DNA of 64,000 bases from Actinophytocola algeriensis (GCF_014203735.1 NZ_JACHJQ010000007.1:372001-436000); one strand, 5' to 3'. Counted from the stretch's first letter, positions 36,200-44,799 are shown. The notes: generated by a model not told the origin, from the letters alone. A program made the numbers and translations.

Positions 36200-36742
36200 G
36201 TGCTCACCGTGACCGAGTTTCCCAGGGTGAACCTGGCCGCCGGCCGACTGGTGTTGCGCCCGTTCCGCGCGGAGGACGCCGCCGACGTGCACGCGGTGTG
36301 GAACGACGACGCCTACCTCCGCTTCGCGCCAGCCGGGATGCCCACCGCCGCGGCTGACCTGCGACGGGCTGTCGAGTGGTGTTCGAGCGGGCCGCTCTTC
36401 GCCGTCGAACGCGCCGCGGACGGACGGCTGGTCGGCCACGTCGCCCTGTTCGGCACCGACTGGGCCAGGATGGTCACCGAGATCCACTACTGGACGGCGC
36501 CGTGGGGCCGGGGCCACGGCTACGCCGCCGAGGCGGTGCGCACCGTTGCCCGGTGGGCGCTGACCACGCAGGGCATCGCTCGCATCGCCCTCATGGCGGT
36601 CGTCGACAACACCGCGTCCGTCCGGACGGCGGAGGCCGCGGGCTTCCGCTTCGAGGGTGTCCTGCGCAACGCCGCTCTGACCCGATCCGGCCGAGGCGAC
36701 CTCGCGTCCTACAGCGCGATCCCGGCCGACCTCGTCCCGTAG
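36200..36742 (+). CDS. RimJ/RimL-type GNAT N-acetyltransferase
   Basis: A 180-residue acetyltransferase: RLVLRPFRAEDAADVHAVW at the N-terminus, the acetyl-CoA site WGRGHGYAAEAVRTVARWA, and NTASVRTAEAAGFRFEGVLRNA, the signature of the RimJ/RimL family. Two GTG starts (36200, 36209) are possible; neither has a good ribosome site. It begins right after the zinc-ribbon gene, but its role there is unclear. Confidence 0.85.
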   Translation: MLTVTEFPRVNLAAGRLVLRPFRAEDAADVHAVWNDDAYLRFAPAGMPTAAADLRRAVEWCSSGPLFAVERAADGRLVGHVALFGTDWARMVTEIHYWTAPWGRGHGYAAEAVRTVARWALTTQGIARIALMAVVDNTASVRTAEAAGFRFEGVLRNAALTRSGRGDLASYSAIPADLVP

Positions 36743-36830
36743 GTCACGCACCCCTCGGCAGTTGGCAGCTTCATGCCCCTATGAGCACCTTGTTAGTGAT
36801 CTGTAAGGATCCGCCACTAGCGTCCGTGGC

Positions 36831-37451
36831 GTGACGAGGATCGTGCTCGCGGTGGTGTTCATGCTGGCGGGGCTGGGTGTCGTGCTGGGGGCGGTCGTGC
36901 TGGGGCGGCCCAGTTTCGTCGAGGTCGAGGTGGGCGGGGCGGCCATGGCGCCGACGCTCGAGGAGGGCGACCTGCTGACCGTCGACAGCGAGGCCGAGCC
37001 GCGCCGTGGTGACATGGTCGTCCTGGACGGGGAGGCGTTCGCCGGCCAGTCGGCGGGGCTCCGCGTGCTGCGGGTCATGGGTGTCGGCGGCGACGAACTC
37101 GAGTACACCGGCGGCAGGCTGACCCGCAACGGCAAGCCCGTCAGCGAGCCCTACGCGAGCGGCACCCCGCTGAACGACTTCACCGTGACCGTGCCCGACG
37201 GCACCGTCTTCCTCGCGGGTGACGCGCGGGACAATGCCGTCGACTCGCGCATGTTCGTCGACCACGAAGGGCACGGCGCTGTGCCCGTGGCCGCCATCGA
37301 GGGCCGGGTCGTCGGTGTCAACGGCACGCTCCTCGACAGCGGCACCCAGGCGTGGCCGCTGTGGGTGGCGGGTGGCGCGGTCGTGGCGCTCGGTGGACTC
37401 GGGTGGCTCATCGCCGGCCTGCACCGGCGGACGACCGCACCCGTGGACTAA
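36831..37451 (+). CDS. Signal peptidase I homologue lacking the catalytic Ser and Lys
   Basis: A 206-residue S26-family protein with an N-terminal helix (about 4-25), the S26 beta-domain and a C-terminal helix (about 177-198). Family boxes are recognisable: box B reads GGAAMAPTLEEGD, where active enzymes have SMxPTL, so the nucleophile is Ala38. Box D reads LRVLRVMGVGGDEL, with Leu80 at the place of the general-base Lys. Box E GDARDNAVDSR (130-140) is intact. It should therefore be proteolytically inactive, perhaps a binding or scaffold protein. It overlaps the convergent LacI gene by 4 bases. Confidence 0.8.
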   Translation: MTRIVLAVVFMLAGLGVVLGAVVLGRPSFVEVEVGGAAMAPTLEEGDLLTVDSEAEPRRGDMVVLDGEAFAGQSAGLRVLRVMGVGGDELEYTGGRLTRNGKPVSEPYASGTPLNDFTVTVPDGTVFLAGDARDNAVDSRMFVDHEGHGAVPVAAIEGRVVGVNGTLLDSGTQAWPLWVAGGAVVALGGLGWLIAGLHRRTTAPVD

Positions 37452-38413
37452 CGCGCCTCGCCGCACGAACCGCGCGCCACGAGCGTCGGCGCGAACACCC
37501 GGTGCACCGGGTCGGCGGGCGCCTCGACCACCAGCGACGCCGCCTGCCTGCCCATCTCGTAGGACGGCTGCGCCACGACGGTGATCCCGAGCGCGGCCGC
37601 CCACGCGAACTCGTCCATCGTCAGCAACGCGACGTCGCCGGGGATCGTCAGGCCCGCCGCCGTCAGCGCGGTGTACGTCGCGACCGTGAGCCTGCCGGTC
37701 AGGCACACGACGGCGTCCGGGCGGCCACGCAGCAGCGTCGAGACGGCCGCGGCCACCTCGTCCTCCGTCCCGGCGTCGACCACGACGGGTGCCGGCAGCC
37801 CCGCGCCGGCGAGGGCGTCGCGCAGCCCCGCGGTGCGTTCGACCTGCGATGGACGCTGCCCGGAGGCCACCACGCCCACTGACGACCGCCCGCACGCGAC
37901 GAGGTGCTCGGCCATCATCCGGCCGGCGGCGACGTTGTCGAGGATCACCGAGTGCAGGCCCGCCACCGCGCGGGCCACGACCACACACGGCGTGCCGTTC
38001 GCGGTCATGCTGCGGGAGCGGGCGTCGGTCGTCTCGCCGGTGGTGACGATCAGGCCGCGCACCCGCTGCTCGTCCATCGTGCGCACGTGCGCGACCTCGC
38101 GGTCGGGGTGGCGGTAGGTGTTGGCGAACATGACGAGGCTGTCGTTCGCGCCGGCCACCTCGTCGATGCCACGCATGAGGTCGAGGTAGAACGGGCTGTT
38201 CAGGTCCCGGATCACCACGCCGATCGTGTTGGAGCGCCCCGAGAAGATGCTCTTCGTCAGCGCGTTCGGCGTGTACTCGAGCGTGGTGACCGCTTCCCAC
38301 ACCCGCGCCGCGGTGTCCTCCTTGACCGCACCGCCGTTGAGCACCCGCGACACCGTCGCCACGGACACCCCAGCGGCCGTGGCGACGTCGCCGATCGTCG
38401 TTCGCTTGCCCAT
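37448..38413 (-). CDS. LacI-family transcriptional regulator
   Basis: A 321-residue repressor. The helix-turn-helix and hinge are seen in TIGDVATAAGVSVATVSRVLNGG and TPNALTKSIFSGRSNTIGVV, and a periplasmic-binding-protein-like effector domain follows. It starts 9 bases after the amidohydrolase stop and is the last gene of the ABC-oxidase-amidohydrolase operon, so it probably senses that operon's substrate. The tandem GTAACTAGTTTCA repeats before the first gene are the best candidate site. Confidence 0.92.
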   Translation of the reverse strand: MGKRTTIGDVATAAGVSVATVSRVLNGGAVKEDTAARVWEAVTTLEYTPNALTKSIFSGRSNTIGVVIRDLNSPFYLDLMRGIDEVAGANDSLVMFANTYRHPDREVAHVRTMDEQRVRGLIVTTGETTDARSRSMTANGTPCVVVARAVAGLHSVILDNVAAGRMMAEHLVACGRSSVGVVASGQRPSQVERTAGLRDALAGAGLPAPVVVDAGTEDEVAAAVSTLLRGRPDAVVCLTGRLTVATYTALTAAGLTIPGDVALLTMDEFAWAAALGITVVAQPSYEMGRQAASLVVEAPADPVHRVFAPTLVARGSCGEAR

Positions 38414-38422
38414 GCTCTCCCC

Positions 38423-39766
38423 TCAGACACGCCTGCCGTCGCGGACCACGACCGCGCCGCCGATCATGACGACCCCGACCCGGTCCAGCCGCGCCGGATC
38501 GGTCACCACGATGTCCGCGACCGCGCCCGGCACGATACGGCCCCGCCCCGGCGCGATGCCCGGGATGGCGGCCGCGACGTTCTCCGTCGCCATCGCGATC
38601 GCGTCGGGGAGCGTCACCACGCCGGCCTTCGTCGCGTGGTCGATCGCCAGCAGGATCGCGTCGTGGTGCCCGCCCGCGTAGTCGGTGGAGATCGTGTCGA
38701 CCAGCCCGGCCTCGAACATCGCGTACAGCAGCTCCGGCCCGGTGGTCAGCCGCCGCGCACCGAATGTGTCCAAAGTAGACACGTCAACGACGGCGCCGAG
38801 TTCCTTGAGCCGCTCGGCGTGCGCCAAGGCCTCCCGCAGCTCGAAGCTGGAGTGGTTGGAGTGCCCGGCGATCAGGCGCACGTCGGTCCTGGCGATACCG
38901 GCGACCTGCGTCATCGACGCGGCCGCGTTGTGCACCAGCACCGGCACACCCGCCACCCGCGCCTCCTCGGCCGCCTCCGTGAGCCCGGCCAGCGCGATGT
39001 CGAACGCGGGCAGGATGATCCCGGAGACGATCTCGCGGGTGTCCTCGACCGACAGCTTCCCCGCCAGCCCCGCTGCCTCCAGTGCCTCCTCGACGGCGTC
39101 CCGGTCGAACGCCGACGCCGAGATGTGCCTGCCCAGCACGGCGACCTTCAGCGCGTTGGACTGCCGGGGCGTGATCGTCACCCCGGTCCGCCGCGCCACC
39201 TCGGCGGGGATGTACATGTAGCTGGCACCACCGCCGCCGAGGGTGTGGCCCGCGCCGATCTCCCCCAGCGCGACCGCGCCGTCGCGGACCGCCCGCTGCG
39301 CGGTGAACGCCCGGTTCTCGTCGGCGAGGCCGCCCCCGTCGGCGATCGTCGCCGCCTCCAGGCACGCGGGTGTGTTGCAGGAGGCCAGTTTCACGGTGAC
39401 CGGGTGCGCGTCATCGGTCCGCGCAAGCGCTTCCGCGGTGACGAAGCCGTCCACGCAGAGGACGGTCGTCGTGCCTTCGAGGAGGTGCCGGTCGAGGTTG
39501 GCGAGCACCTGCTCGTGCGGCAGGCCTTCGTGCCCGCTGGGGAAGAGCGGCCCGAACGCCGTGCCGTGCGTGTGGTTGTTGATCAGCCCGGGGATGACGA
39601 GCTTGCCGGTGGCGTCGACGAGTTCGGCGGTGCCGTAGTCCCCGGCCGGCCGGGTCGGCACGATCTCGCGGATCGTGCCGCCGGAGACAACGACATCGAC
39701 ACCGACACCGACCTCGACGCCGTGCCGGTCGACGAGGTCACCGCCGTGCAGCACAGTGGTGGTCAT
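38423..39766 (-). CDS. Amidohydrolase-superfamily protein
   Basis: A 447-residue metal-dependent hydrolase of the composite-domain type. The first metal motif is PGLINNHTHGTAF near 58-70, other ligand regions are AGHSNHSS and STDYAGGHHDA, and the C-terminal GRGRIVPGAVADIVVTDP closes the beta-sandwich. It overlaps the FAD oxidase gene as TGATG. The substrate is probably an amide or cyclic N-compound brought in by the adjacent transporter; it cannot be named from sequence. Confidence 0.86.
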   Translation of the reverse strand: MTTTVLHGGDLVDRHGVEVGVGVDVVVSGGTIREIVPTRPAGDYGTAELVDATGKLVIPGLINNHTHGTAFGPLFPSGHEGLPHEQVLANLDRHLLEGTTTVLCVDGFVTAEALARTDDAHPVTVKLASCNTPACLEAATIADGGGLADENRAFTAQRAVRDGAVALGEIGAGHTLGGGGASYMYIPAEVARRTGVTITPRQSNALKVAVLGRHISASAFDRDAVEEALEAAGLAGKLSVEDTREIVSGIILPAFDIALAGLTEAAEEARVAGVPVLVHNAAASMTQVAGIARTDVRLIAGHSNHSSFELREALAHAERLKELGAVVDVSTLDTFGARRLTTGPELLYAMFEAGLVDTISTDYAGGHHDAILLAIDHATKAGVVTLPDAIAMATENVAAAIPGIAPGRGRIVPGAVADIVVTDPARLDRVGVVMIGGAVVVRDGRRV

Positions 39767-40812
39767 CAGAACCTCTCGAACCGGAACGGTGCGAGCGCGT
39801 CGGTCACGTCCGCGCCCATGACCTCGGCCGCGACCAGGTCACCGGCGTGCACGCTCAGCGTCGCGCCGCTGTGCGACACCGCGAAGTGGAAGTTCGGCAG
39901 CGCCTCCGCGCGGCCGAGCACCGGCAGCCCGTCGCCGGGGATGGGCCGCTCCCCCACCCGCACGCTCTCCACGGTCGCGGCGCCGATCCCCGGGTAGAGC
40001 GCACAGGCGTCGGCGAACACCTTCTCGGCGGCGGCCTCGTCGTGGCCGTGGAGCAGCAGCCGTCCGGCACCGTCGGGCCGCAGGTGCACGCGCGGCGCGT
40101 GCACCACCCGCGACACGGCCACCGCGACCGGTGACGTGTAGACGAGCGTGCCCGACGTGTTGCGCATGGGGAACGTCAGCCCGGCCAGTGCGGCGATGTC
40201 GGCGGCACGCGGGCCCGCGCAGTTCACGACCGCGTCGGCCGCGAGCCGCTGCCCGGACGCGAGCGCCACCGCACGGACCCGCTCACCGGTCACGTCGAGC
40301 CCGGTGACGGCGTCGCCCCGGACCACGTCCGCGCCCGCGAGCAGGTACGCGATCATGCGGGTGGGTTCGAGCCAGCCTTCCCGCGGGAAGTACGCGATGT
40401 CGTCGGCGGGCAGCCCCGCCGGGTCGAGGTCTGGTTCGAGCCGCAGCAGTTCGGACCTGGTGAGCCAGCGCGCCTCGTAGCCGTAGCCGAGGACGCGCGT
40501 GACCTTCTCGCGCAGCTGCGCGAGGTCGGCCTCGTCGTCGGTCCACTCCAGGTTGCCGCCCTCGTGGTACCAGTCGCTGTGCGGGGTCTCGGCGGCCAGC
40601 TTCCGGTGCGCGGCCATGCCCGCGACGTTCAGGTCGTGGTAGGCGCGCGGCTGTTTGCCGCAGGAGTTGAGCCACGAGAACGTCGCACCGGACGTGCCCC
40701 CGCCCGGCGCGCCCGCGTCGACGACCGTGACCCGCGCACCCCGCCGCAGCAGCGCGGCACTCACCGCCGCGCCGTAGACACCGGCTCCGATGACGACTAC
40801 GTGCTCAGCCAT
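39766..40812 (-). CDS. FAD-dependent amine/amino-acid oxidase (DAO family)
   Basis: A 348-residue glycine/D-amino-acid-oxidase-like enzyme. The N-terminal dinucleotide motif is VVIGAGVYGAAVSAALLRRGARVTVVD in outline (GxGxxG at about 9-14). The middle has VNCAGPRAADIAALAGL, and the C-terminus has the DAO segment FHFAVSHSGATLSVHAGDLVA. The ATG at 40812 overlaps the ATPase gene by 8 bases. It probably oxidises the transported amine or a product of the amidohydrolase. Confidence 0.88.
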   Translation of the reverse strand: MAEHVVVIGAGVYGAAVSAALLRRGARVTVVDAGAPGGGTSGATFSWLNSCGKQPRAYHDLNVAGMAAHRKLAAETPHSDWYHEGGNLEWTDDEADLAQLREKVTRVLGYGYEARWLTRSELLRLEPDLDPAGLPADDIAYFPREGWLEPTRMIAYLLAGADVVRGDAVTGLDVTGERVRAVALASGQRLAADAVVNCAGPRAADIAALAGLTFPMRNTSGTLVYTSPVAVAVSRVVHAPRVHLRPDGAGRLLLHGHDEAAAEKVFADACALYPGIGAATVESVRVGERPIPGDGLPVLGRAEALPNFHFAVSHSGATLSVHAGDLVAAEVMGADVTDALAPFRFERF

Positions 40813-41872
40813 GGTTCTCCTGTTCACTCGGTTCGGCCGGCAACGCGAGCGCGGCGCCGGGTGGGATGACGACGGAGGCCTTGTCACCGGGCGCGGGCAG
40901 GTCGTGCGCGCCGGGATCGGGCACGGCGACCCGCAACCCGCCCGCGACGTCCAGCACGACCGTCGCGAGGCTGCCCTCGTTGACGACCTCGGTGACCAGC
41001 CCCGCCAGTTCGGACGGGCCCAGCCGCAGCGCTTCCGGCCGGAGCAGGACCTGCACGGCAGCGCCCTCCACGACCCCGTTGTGGCGTGCCGTCACGACGT
41101 CCGACGTGGACAGCCGGACCGTGCACTCGTCCGGAGTCGCGGCCACGCACACGCCGTCGACCAGGTTCGACTGCCCCACGAACCCGGCCACGAACGCGTT
41201 CGCCGGTGCCCGGTAGATCCGCTCCGGGGTGTCGAGCTGTTCGACGTGCCCGTCGCGCATGACCGCGATCCGGTCGCTCATCACGAGCGCCTCGGTCTGG
41301 TCGTGCGTGACGAACACGGAGGTGACGCCGAGTTCGCGCTGCAGGTGCTTGATCTCCAGCCGCAGCTGTTCGCGCAGCTTCAGGTCCAGGTTGGACAGTG
41401 GCTCGTCGAACAGCAGCACCTTCGGCCGCACCACGATCGCCCGCGCCAGCGCGACCCGCTGCTGCTGCCCGCCGGAGAGCTGCGACGGCATGCGTTCCTC
41501 GCGGCCCGCCAGCCCGACCCGCTCGAGCGCGTCGGCCACCCTGGTGCGGACCTCCGCCTTGGGGCGCTTGCGCATCCGCAGCCCGTAGGCCACGTTCTGC
41601 CCGACCGTCAGGTGCGGGAACAGCGCGTACTGCTGGAAGACCATGGCGGTGTCGCGCCGGTCCGGCGGCAGCCCGCTCACGTCCTGCCCATCGAGCACGA
41701 TCGACCCCCGGTCGGGGGCGAGGAACCCGGCGATCATGTTGAGCGTCGTCGTCTTGCCGCAGCCCGACGGGCCCAGCAGCGTCAGGAACTCCCCCGGCCG
41801 CACGTCGAGGTCGAGGTCCTCGACGGCCACCAGCTGCCCGAACTCCTTGCGGACTCCCCGCAGTGTGATCAC
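40805..41872 (-). CDS. Spermidine/putrescine-type ABC transporter ATP-binding protein
   Basis: PotA-like ATPase of 355 residues. Walker A GPSGCGKTT is near 34-42, signature LSGGQQQRVALARA, Walker B VLLFDEPLSNLDLKLR, then a TOBE-type C-terminal domain (about 270-350). The GTG at 41872 has a GGAG site and overlaps the permease stop as GTGA. It energises import together with the two permeases and the lipoprotein encoded upstream. Confidence 0.93.
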   Translation of the reverse strand: MITLRGVRKEFGQLVAVEDLDLDVRPGEFLTLLGPSGCGKTTTLNMIAGFLAPDRGSIVLDGQDVSGLPPDRRDTAMVFQQYALFPHLTVGQNVAYGLRMRKRPKAEVRTRVADALERVGLAGREERMPSQLSGGQQQRVALARAIVVRPKVLLFDEPLSNLDLKLREQLRLEIKHLQRELGVTSVFVTHDQTEALVMSDRIAVMRDGHVEQLDTPERIYRAPANAFVAGFVGQSNLVDGVCVAATPDECTVRLSTSDVVTARHNGVVEGAAVQVLLRPEALRLGPSELAGLVTEVVNEGSLATVVLDVAGGLRVAVPDPGAHDLPAPGDKASVVIPPGAALALPAEPSEQENHG

Positions 41873-42673
41873 TTGGCTCCTCCGTGGATGAACTCGGTCA
41901 GGCGGACGAACCGCGACGCCACGCCGGCGACCAGGCAGATGCCGGCGACGCTCGTCACCGCGACACAGGCGAGCGCGGGCGAGTACTGGTACTCCATGTA
42001 CTGGAGCAGCCGGATCGGCAGCGTGTTCGCGTCGCGCGAGGTCAGGAACAGCGACAGCTCGACGTTGTTGAACGACACGATGAAGGCGAACAGCGCGCCC
42101 GCGAACATGCCGGACCGCATGAGCGGCAACGTGACCGTGGTGAACGCCCGCCACCCGGACGCCCCGAGATCGCGGGCCGCGCGCTCCCAGACGGGGTTGA
42201 CCGCGAGCAGGCTCACACCGACGGTCCGCAGCACGAACGGGATGCCGACCAGCGCGTGCGCCACCACCAGCAGCGGCGGCCCGATGAGCCCGCGCGCACC
42301 GAGCATCGACACGAGCTGCACCACCGACAGGCTGATCACGATCTCGGGCAGCAGCAAGGGAGTCCCGAGGAAACCTTCGAGTGCCGCCCGTCCCCGCCCG
42401 GTGCCCCGGGAGGGCGTACGCCGCGGCGGAACCCAGGACCAGGGCACACACGGCGGACCCGAGCGCCACCTCGGCCGACAGCGCCATCGGCAGCAGCCAC
42501 TCTTCGGTCAGCGCGGAACCCCACCACCGCAGGGAAAGCCCGCTGGGCGGAAACGCGGGGTAGGTGTCGGGCTGGATCGACGTCCACACCACGACGAGCA
42601 TCGGCACCGCGACGAAACCCAGCACCACCACCAGAAGCGCGGCTCTCACGGCCACCCAGGCCCTGGCGCTCAC
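41869..42673 (-). pseudogene. PotC-type ABC permease, frameshifted
   Basis: The N-terminal part from the GTG at 42673 reads a first helix (ALLVVVLGFVAVPMLVVVW) and continues to VLGSAAAYAL. After about 42410 the homologous sequence (ALEGFLGTPLLLPEIVISLSVVQLV and the inner-membrane coupling segment ARDLGASGWRAFTTVTLPL) runs in another frame down to 41869. One extra base in the GC-rich run near 42400-42415 accounts for it. Both ends keep their 4-base overlaps with neighbours. As written the transporter lacks a functional second permease; an assembly error is a strong alternative. Confidence 0.8.
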
Positions 42674-43497
42674 GACGCCCCCTTCCGCGCCCGCCGCCCG
42701 GCGAACAGCAGCAAGGAGACGGTGACCGTGCCGACCGCGAGGATCACCACGGAGATCGCCGCGGCCTGCCCCCATTCGAGGCTGACGACCATCCGGTCCC
42801 GCACGAGCGTGGCCAGCGTCTGCACCCGGCCACCGCCGAGCACGGCCGCCGCGGCGTAGGCACCGAGGCTGATCGCGAAGGTGAGCATGAAGCCCGCGAT
42901 CAGGCCGGGCAGGATCAGCGGCAGGGTGATCCGCCGGAAGGTGGTGACCGGCCCGGCGCCGAGGTCCCGGGAAGCCCGCTCCAGCACGGGATCCACGCCC
43001 TGGAGGCTGGACATGGCGGTGAACACGGCAAACGGCAGCAGGACGTGCACCAGCCCGAGGACGACCGCGAACTCGGACCCGATGAGCGGGACGGCCGAGC
43101 CGGTGAGCCCGGTCTCGACGAGGATCGTGTTGACCAGACCGTCGTCCTGCAACAGCACCAGCCAGCCGTAGGTGCGGACGACGACGCTGGACACGAGCGG
43201 CGACACGACGACGAGCAGCACGGCCGTGCGCCACCGGGACCCGGACCGCACCACGAAGTGCGCGACGAGCAACCCGGCCGCCGTGCACACCGCGCCCACG
43301 GTCACCGACATCCACACGGTGTCCCAGAGGACCGTGCGGAAGTAGCCGTTGCCGAACAGGTCGCGGTAGTTGGCGGTGGTGAGCGGCCCGGTGACGTCGG
43401 CGCCGTCGTAGGTCAGGACGCTGCTCGCGAGCAGGAGCGCGGTCGGTATCGCGAAGACCGCGAGCACCCACACAGTGGCGGGAAGGGCGAGTCTCAC
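42670..43497 (-). CDS. PotB-type ABC transporter permease
   Basis: Integral membrane protein of 275 residues with six predicted helices. The coupling motif is ASRDLGAGPVTTFRRITLPLILPGL, typical of polyamine/iron-type permeases. The GTG at 43497 overlaps the binding-protein stop as GTGA, and its own stop overlaps the second permease in the same way. Confidence 0.92.
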   Translation of the reverse strand: MRLALPATVWVLAVFAIPTALLLASSVLTYDGADVTGPLTTANYRDLFGNGYFRTVLWDTVWMSVTVGAVCTAAGLLVAHFVVRSGSRWRTAVLLVVVSPLVSSVVVRTYGWLVLLQDDGLVNTILVETGLTGSAVPLIGSEFAVVLGLVHVLLPFAVFTAMSSLQGVDPVLERASRDLGAGPVTTFRRITLPLILPGLIAGFMLTFAISLGAYAAAAVLGGGRVQTLATLVRDRMVVSLEWGQAAAISVVILAVGTVTVSLLLFAGRRARKGAS

Positions 43498-44534
43498 CGC
43501 ACGGCCTCCGCCCACTGCTCGCCCCAGGAGGTCCGGTTCTCGACGACGGTCGCCGCGTCCGCGATCTTGGTCTTCTCGAGCTGCTCGGCAGTGGTGATGT
43601 GCCGTGACGAGAAGTCGGGAGGGAACTCGAGCCCGGTGACGGCGGGGCCGACGTGGTAGGCCAGCGCCCACTTCCGCTGCACCTCGGGGGAAAGCCAGTA
43701 GTCGATGAACCGGTAGGCCGCGTCCTTGTTGGCGGCGCCAACCGGAATCCCCAGCGAGCCGAGGGAAGCGTAGGTCCCCTCCTTCGGGACGGCGTAGTCG
43801 TAGTCGGTGGTCCGCGCGTAGATGGCGGCCCGGCCGTCGAGGTAGGGAAAGACGGTGGCGGTCTTCTTGGTCATGAAGGGCACGGCCTCTGCGGACGCCT
43901 GCGGCGTGGCGAGCGCGTACCTGGCGAGATCGGCGATCCGCGCGAAGCCTGGTGCGGTGTTGTCGATGCCGCCCCCGTCCAGCTCGGCGGCACTGAGCAT
44001 CGCGTAGACGCCCATGATGTTGCCGGGGTTGAAGATGAGCGTGCCGCCGCGGTACCGCGGCTCCCACATCACGTCCCAGCTGGTGGGCGGCTGCGGGAAG
44101 AGATCCTTGCGGTACATCAGGACGACCTGCTGCACGTCCTGGATCGCCCCGACGCCGTACGTGTTGTCACGCAGCTTCCCCGGGACGTTGCGGAGGTTGG
44201 GCACCTGCTCCTCGGTGACCTCGGCGAGCAACCCGTCCCGGCTCCCCTGGTACAGCTCGAGGCTGGTCATCACCGCGACGTCGAACCCGGGGTCCCCGGC
44301 GGACGCCCGAACGGCGGCGTACTGCTCCGAGGCCGACCCGCCGGCCGCGTACCGGATCTCGATCCCGGTAGCCGCGGTGAACGGCTCGGCGATGGTGTCC
44401 TCGAACAACTGCTGGTACTCGGCCCCGTACCCCTCGACAACGAGGACGCCCCCACCATCCGCACTGGTCGACGTGCACCCCGCAAGCAGGACGAGCACCC
44501 CGACCACCACCCCCGGACAACTCGATCGCGTCAT
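43494..44534 (-). CDS. ABC transporter substrate-binding lipoprotein (PotD/iron-type)
   Basis: Extracellular receptor of 346 residues, lipid-anchored (LVLLAGC, Cys20). The mature part starts VLVVEGYGAEYQQLFEDTI and contains KLRDNTYGVGAIQDVQQVVLMYRKDLF and PFMTKKTATVFPYLDGRAAIY, typical of solute-binding family 1/8 proteins for polyamines or small organics. An ATG at 44543 is also possible, but GGATGG fits the one at 44534. It heads the operon, and its promoter region has two tandem 13-bp repeats. Confidence 0.9.
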   Translation of the reverse strand: MTRSSCPGVVVGVLVLLAGCTSTSADGGGVLVVEGYGAEYQQLFEDTIAEPFTAATGIEIRYAAGGSASEQYAAVRASAGDPGFDVAVMTSLELYQGSRDGLLAEVTEEQVPNLRNVPGKLRDNTYGVGAIQDVQQVVLMYRKDLFPQPPTSWDVMWEPRYRGGTLIFNPGNIMGVYAMLSAAELDGGGIDNTAPGFARIADLARYALATPQASAEAVPFMTKKTATVFPYLDGRAAIYARTTDYDYAVPKEGTYASLGSLGIPVGAANKDAAYRFIDYWLSPEVQRKWALAYHVGPAVTGLEFPPDFSSRHITTAEQLEKTKIADAATVVENRTSWGEQWAEAVR

Positions 44535-44548
44535 GACGGCCATCCAAT

Positions 44549-44574
44549 GTAACTAGTTTCAGTAACTAGTTTCA
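44549..44574. promoter_or_regulatory. Two tandem GTAACTAGTTTCA operator-like repeats
   Basis: Two exact 13-bp copies lie head to tail at 44549-44561 and 44562-44574. Each contains the palindrome AACTAGTT, and with flanking bases each is a near-palindrome of the LacI-operator style. They begin 14 bases upstream of the ABC binding-protein ATG. The cluster's own LacI regulator is the obvious candidate to bind here. Confidence 0.6.
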
Positions 44575-44633
44575 CACCCAAGCACACGAGTCCCGGCATG
44601 GTCAATATGAACAGCAGACAACTACGTCAGGCG

Positions 44634-44667
44634 CAGCGTTCCTTACACCTCGATGTAAGTAACGCTG
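44634..44667. repeat. 34-bp interrupted inverted repeat
   Basis: CAGCGTT-cc-TTACA (44634-44647) pairs with TGTAA-gt-AACGCTG (44654-44667) around a 6-base loop, with only the two central bases of each arm mismatched. It lies between the rlmN end and the ABC operon start. It may be a regulator site or part of a terminator; I cannot decide. Confidence 0.6.
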
Positions 44668-44759
44668 CCAGCCGTCGCGCAAGGTTCGGTTCAAGGCATG
44701 TTCGGCCTGCGGCAGTTGTCTGTGGTGAGCGTGGATGTGGTCCCGGCCGGCACGCGTCC

Positions 44760-44776
44760 CGTGGGAGAACCCCACG
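44760..44776 (-). terminator. Hairpin downstream of rlmN
   Basis: CGTGGG (44760-44765) pairs with CCCACG (44771-44776) around a 5-base loop, 24 bases beyond the rlmN stop. It is short and lacks a T-run, so the call is tentative. Confidence 0.4.
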
Positions 44777-44799
44777 TCGAACGAACAACACAGGTGGGG

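Noticed and set aside
37904-39997. A 697-codon plus-strand frame
   Set aside because: Antisense to the LacI and amidohydrolase genes; low-complexity His/Arg/Asp composition with no domain.
40805-43741. A 978-codon minus-strand frame suggesting a permease-ATPase fusion
   Set aside because: Only its last third (ATPase) and a piece of the second permease are in the right frame; the rest is out of frame with clear permease and binding-protein genes.
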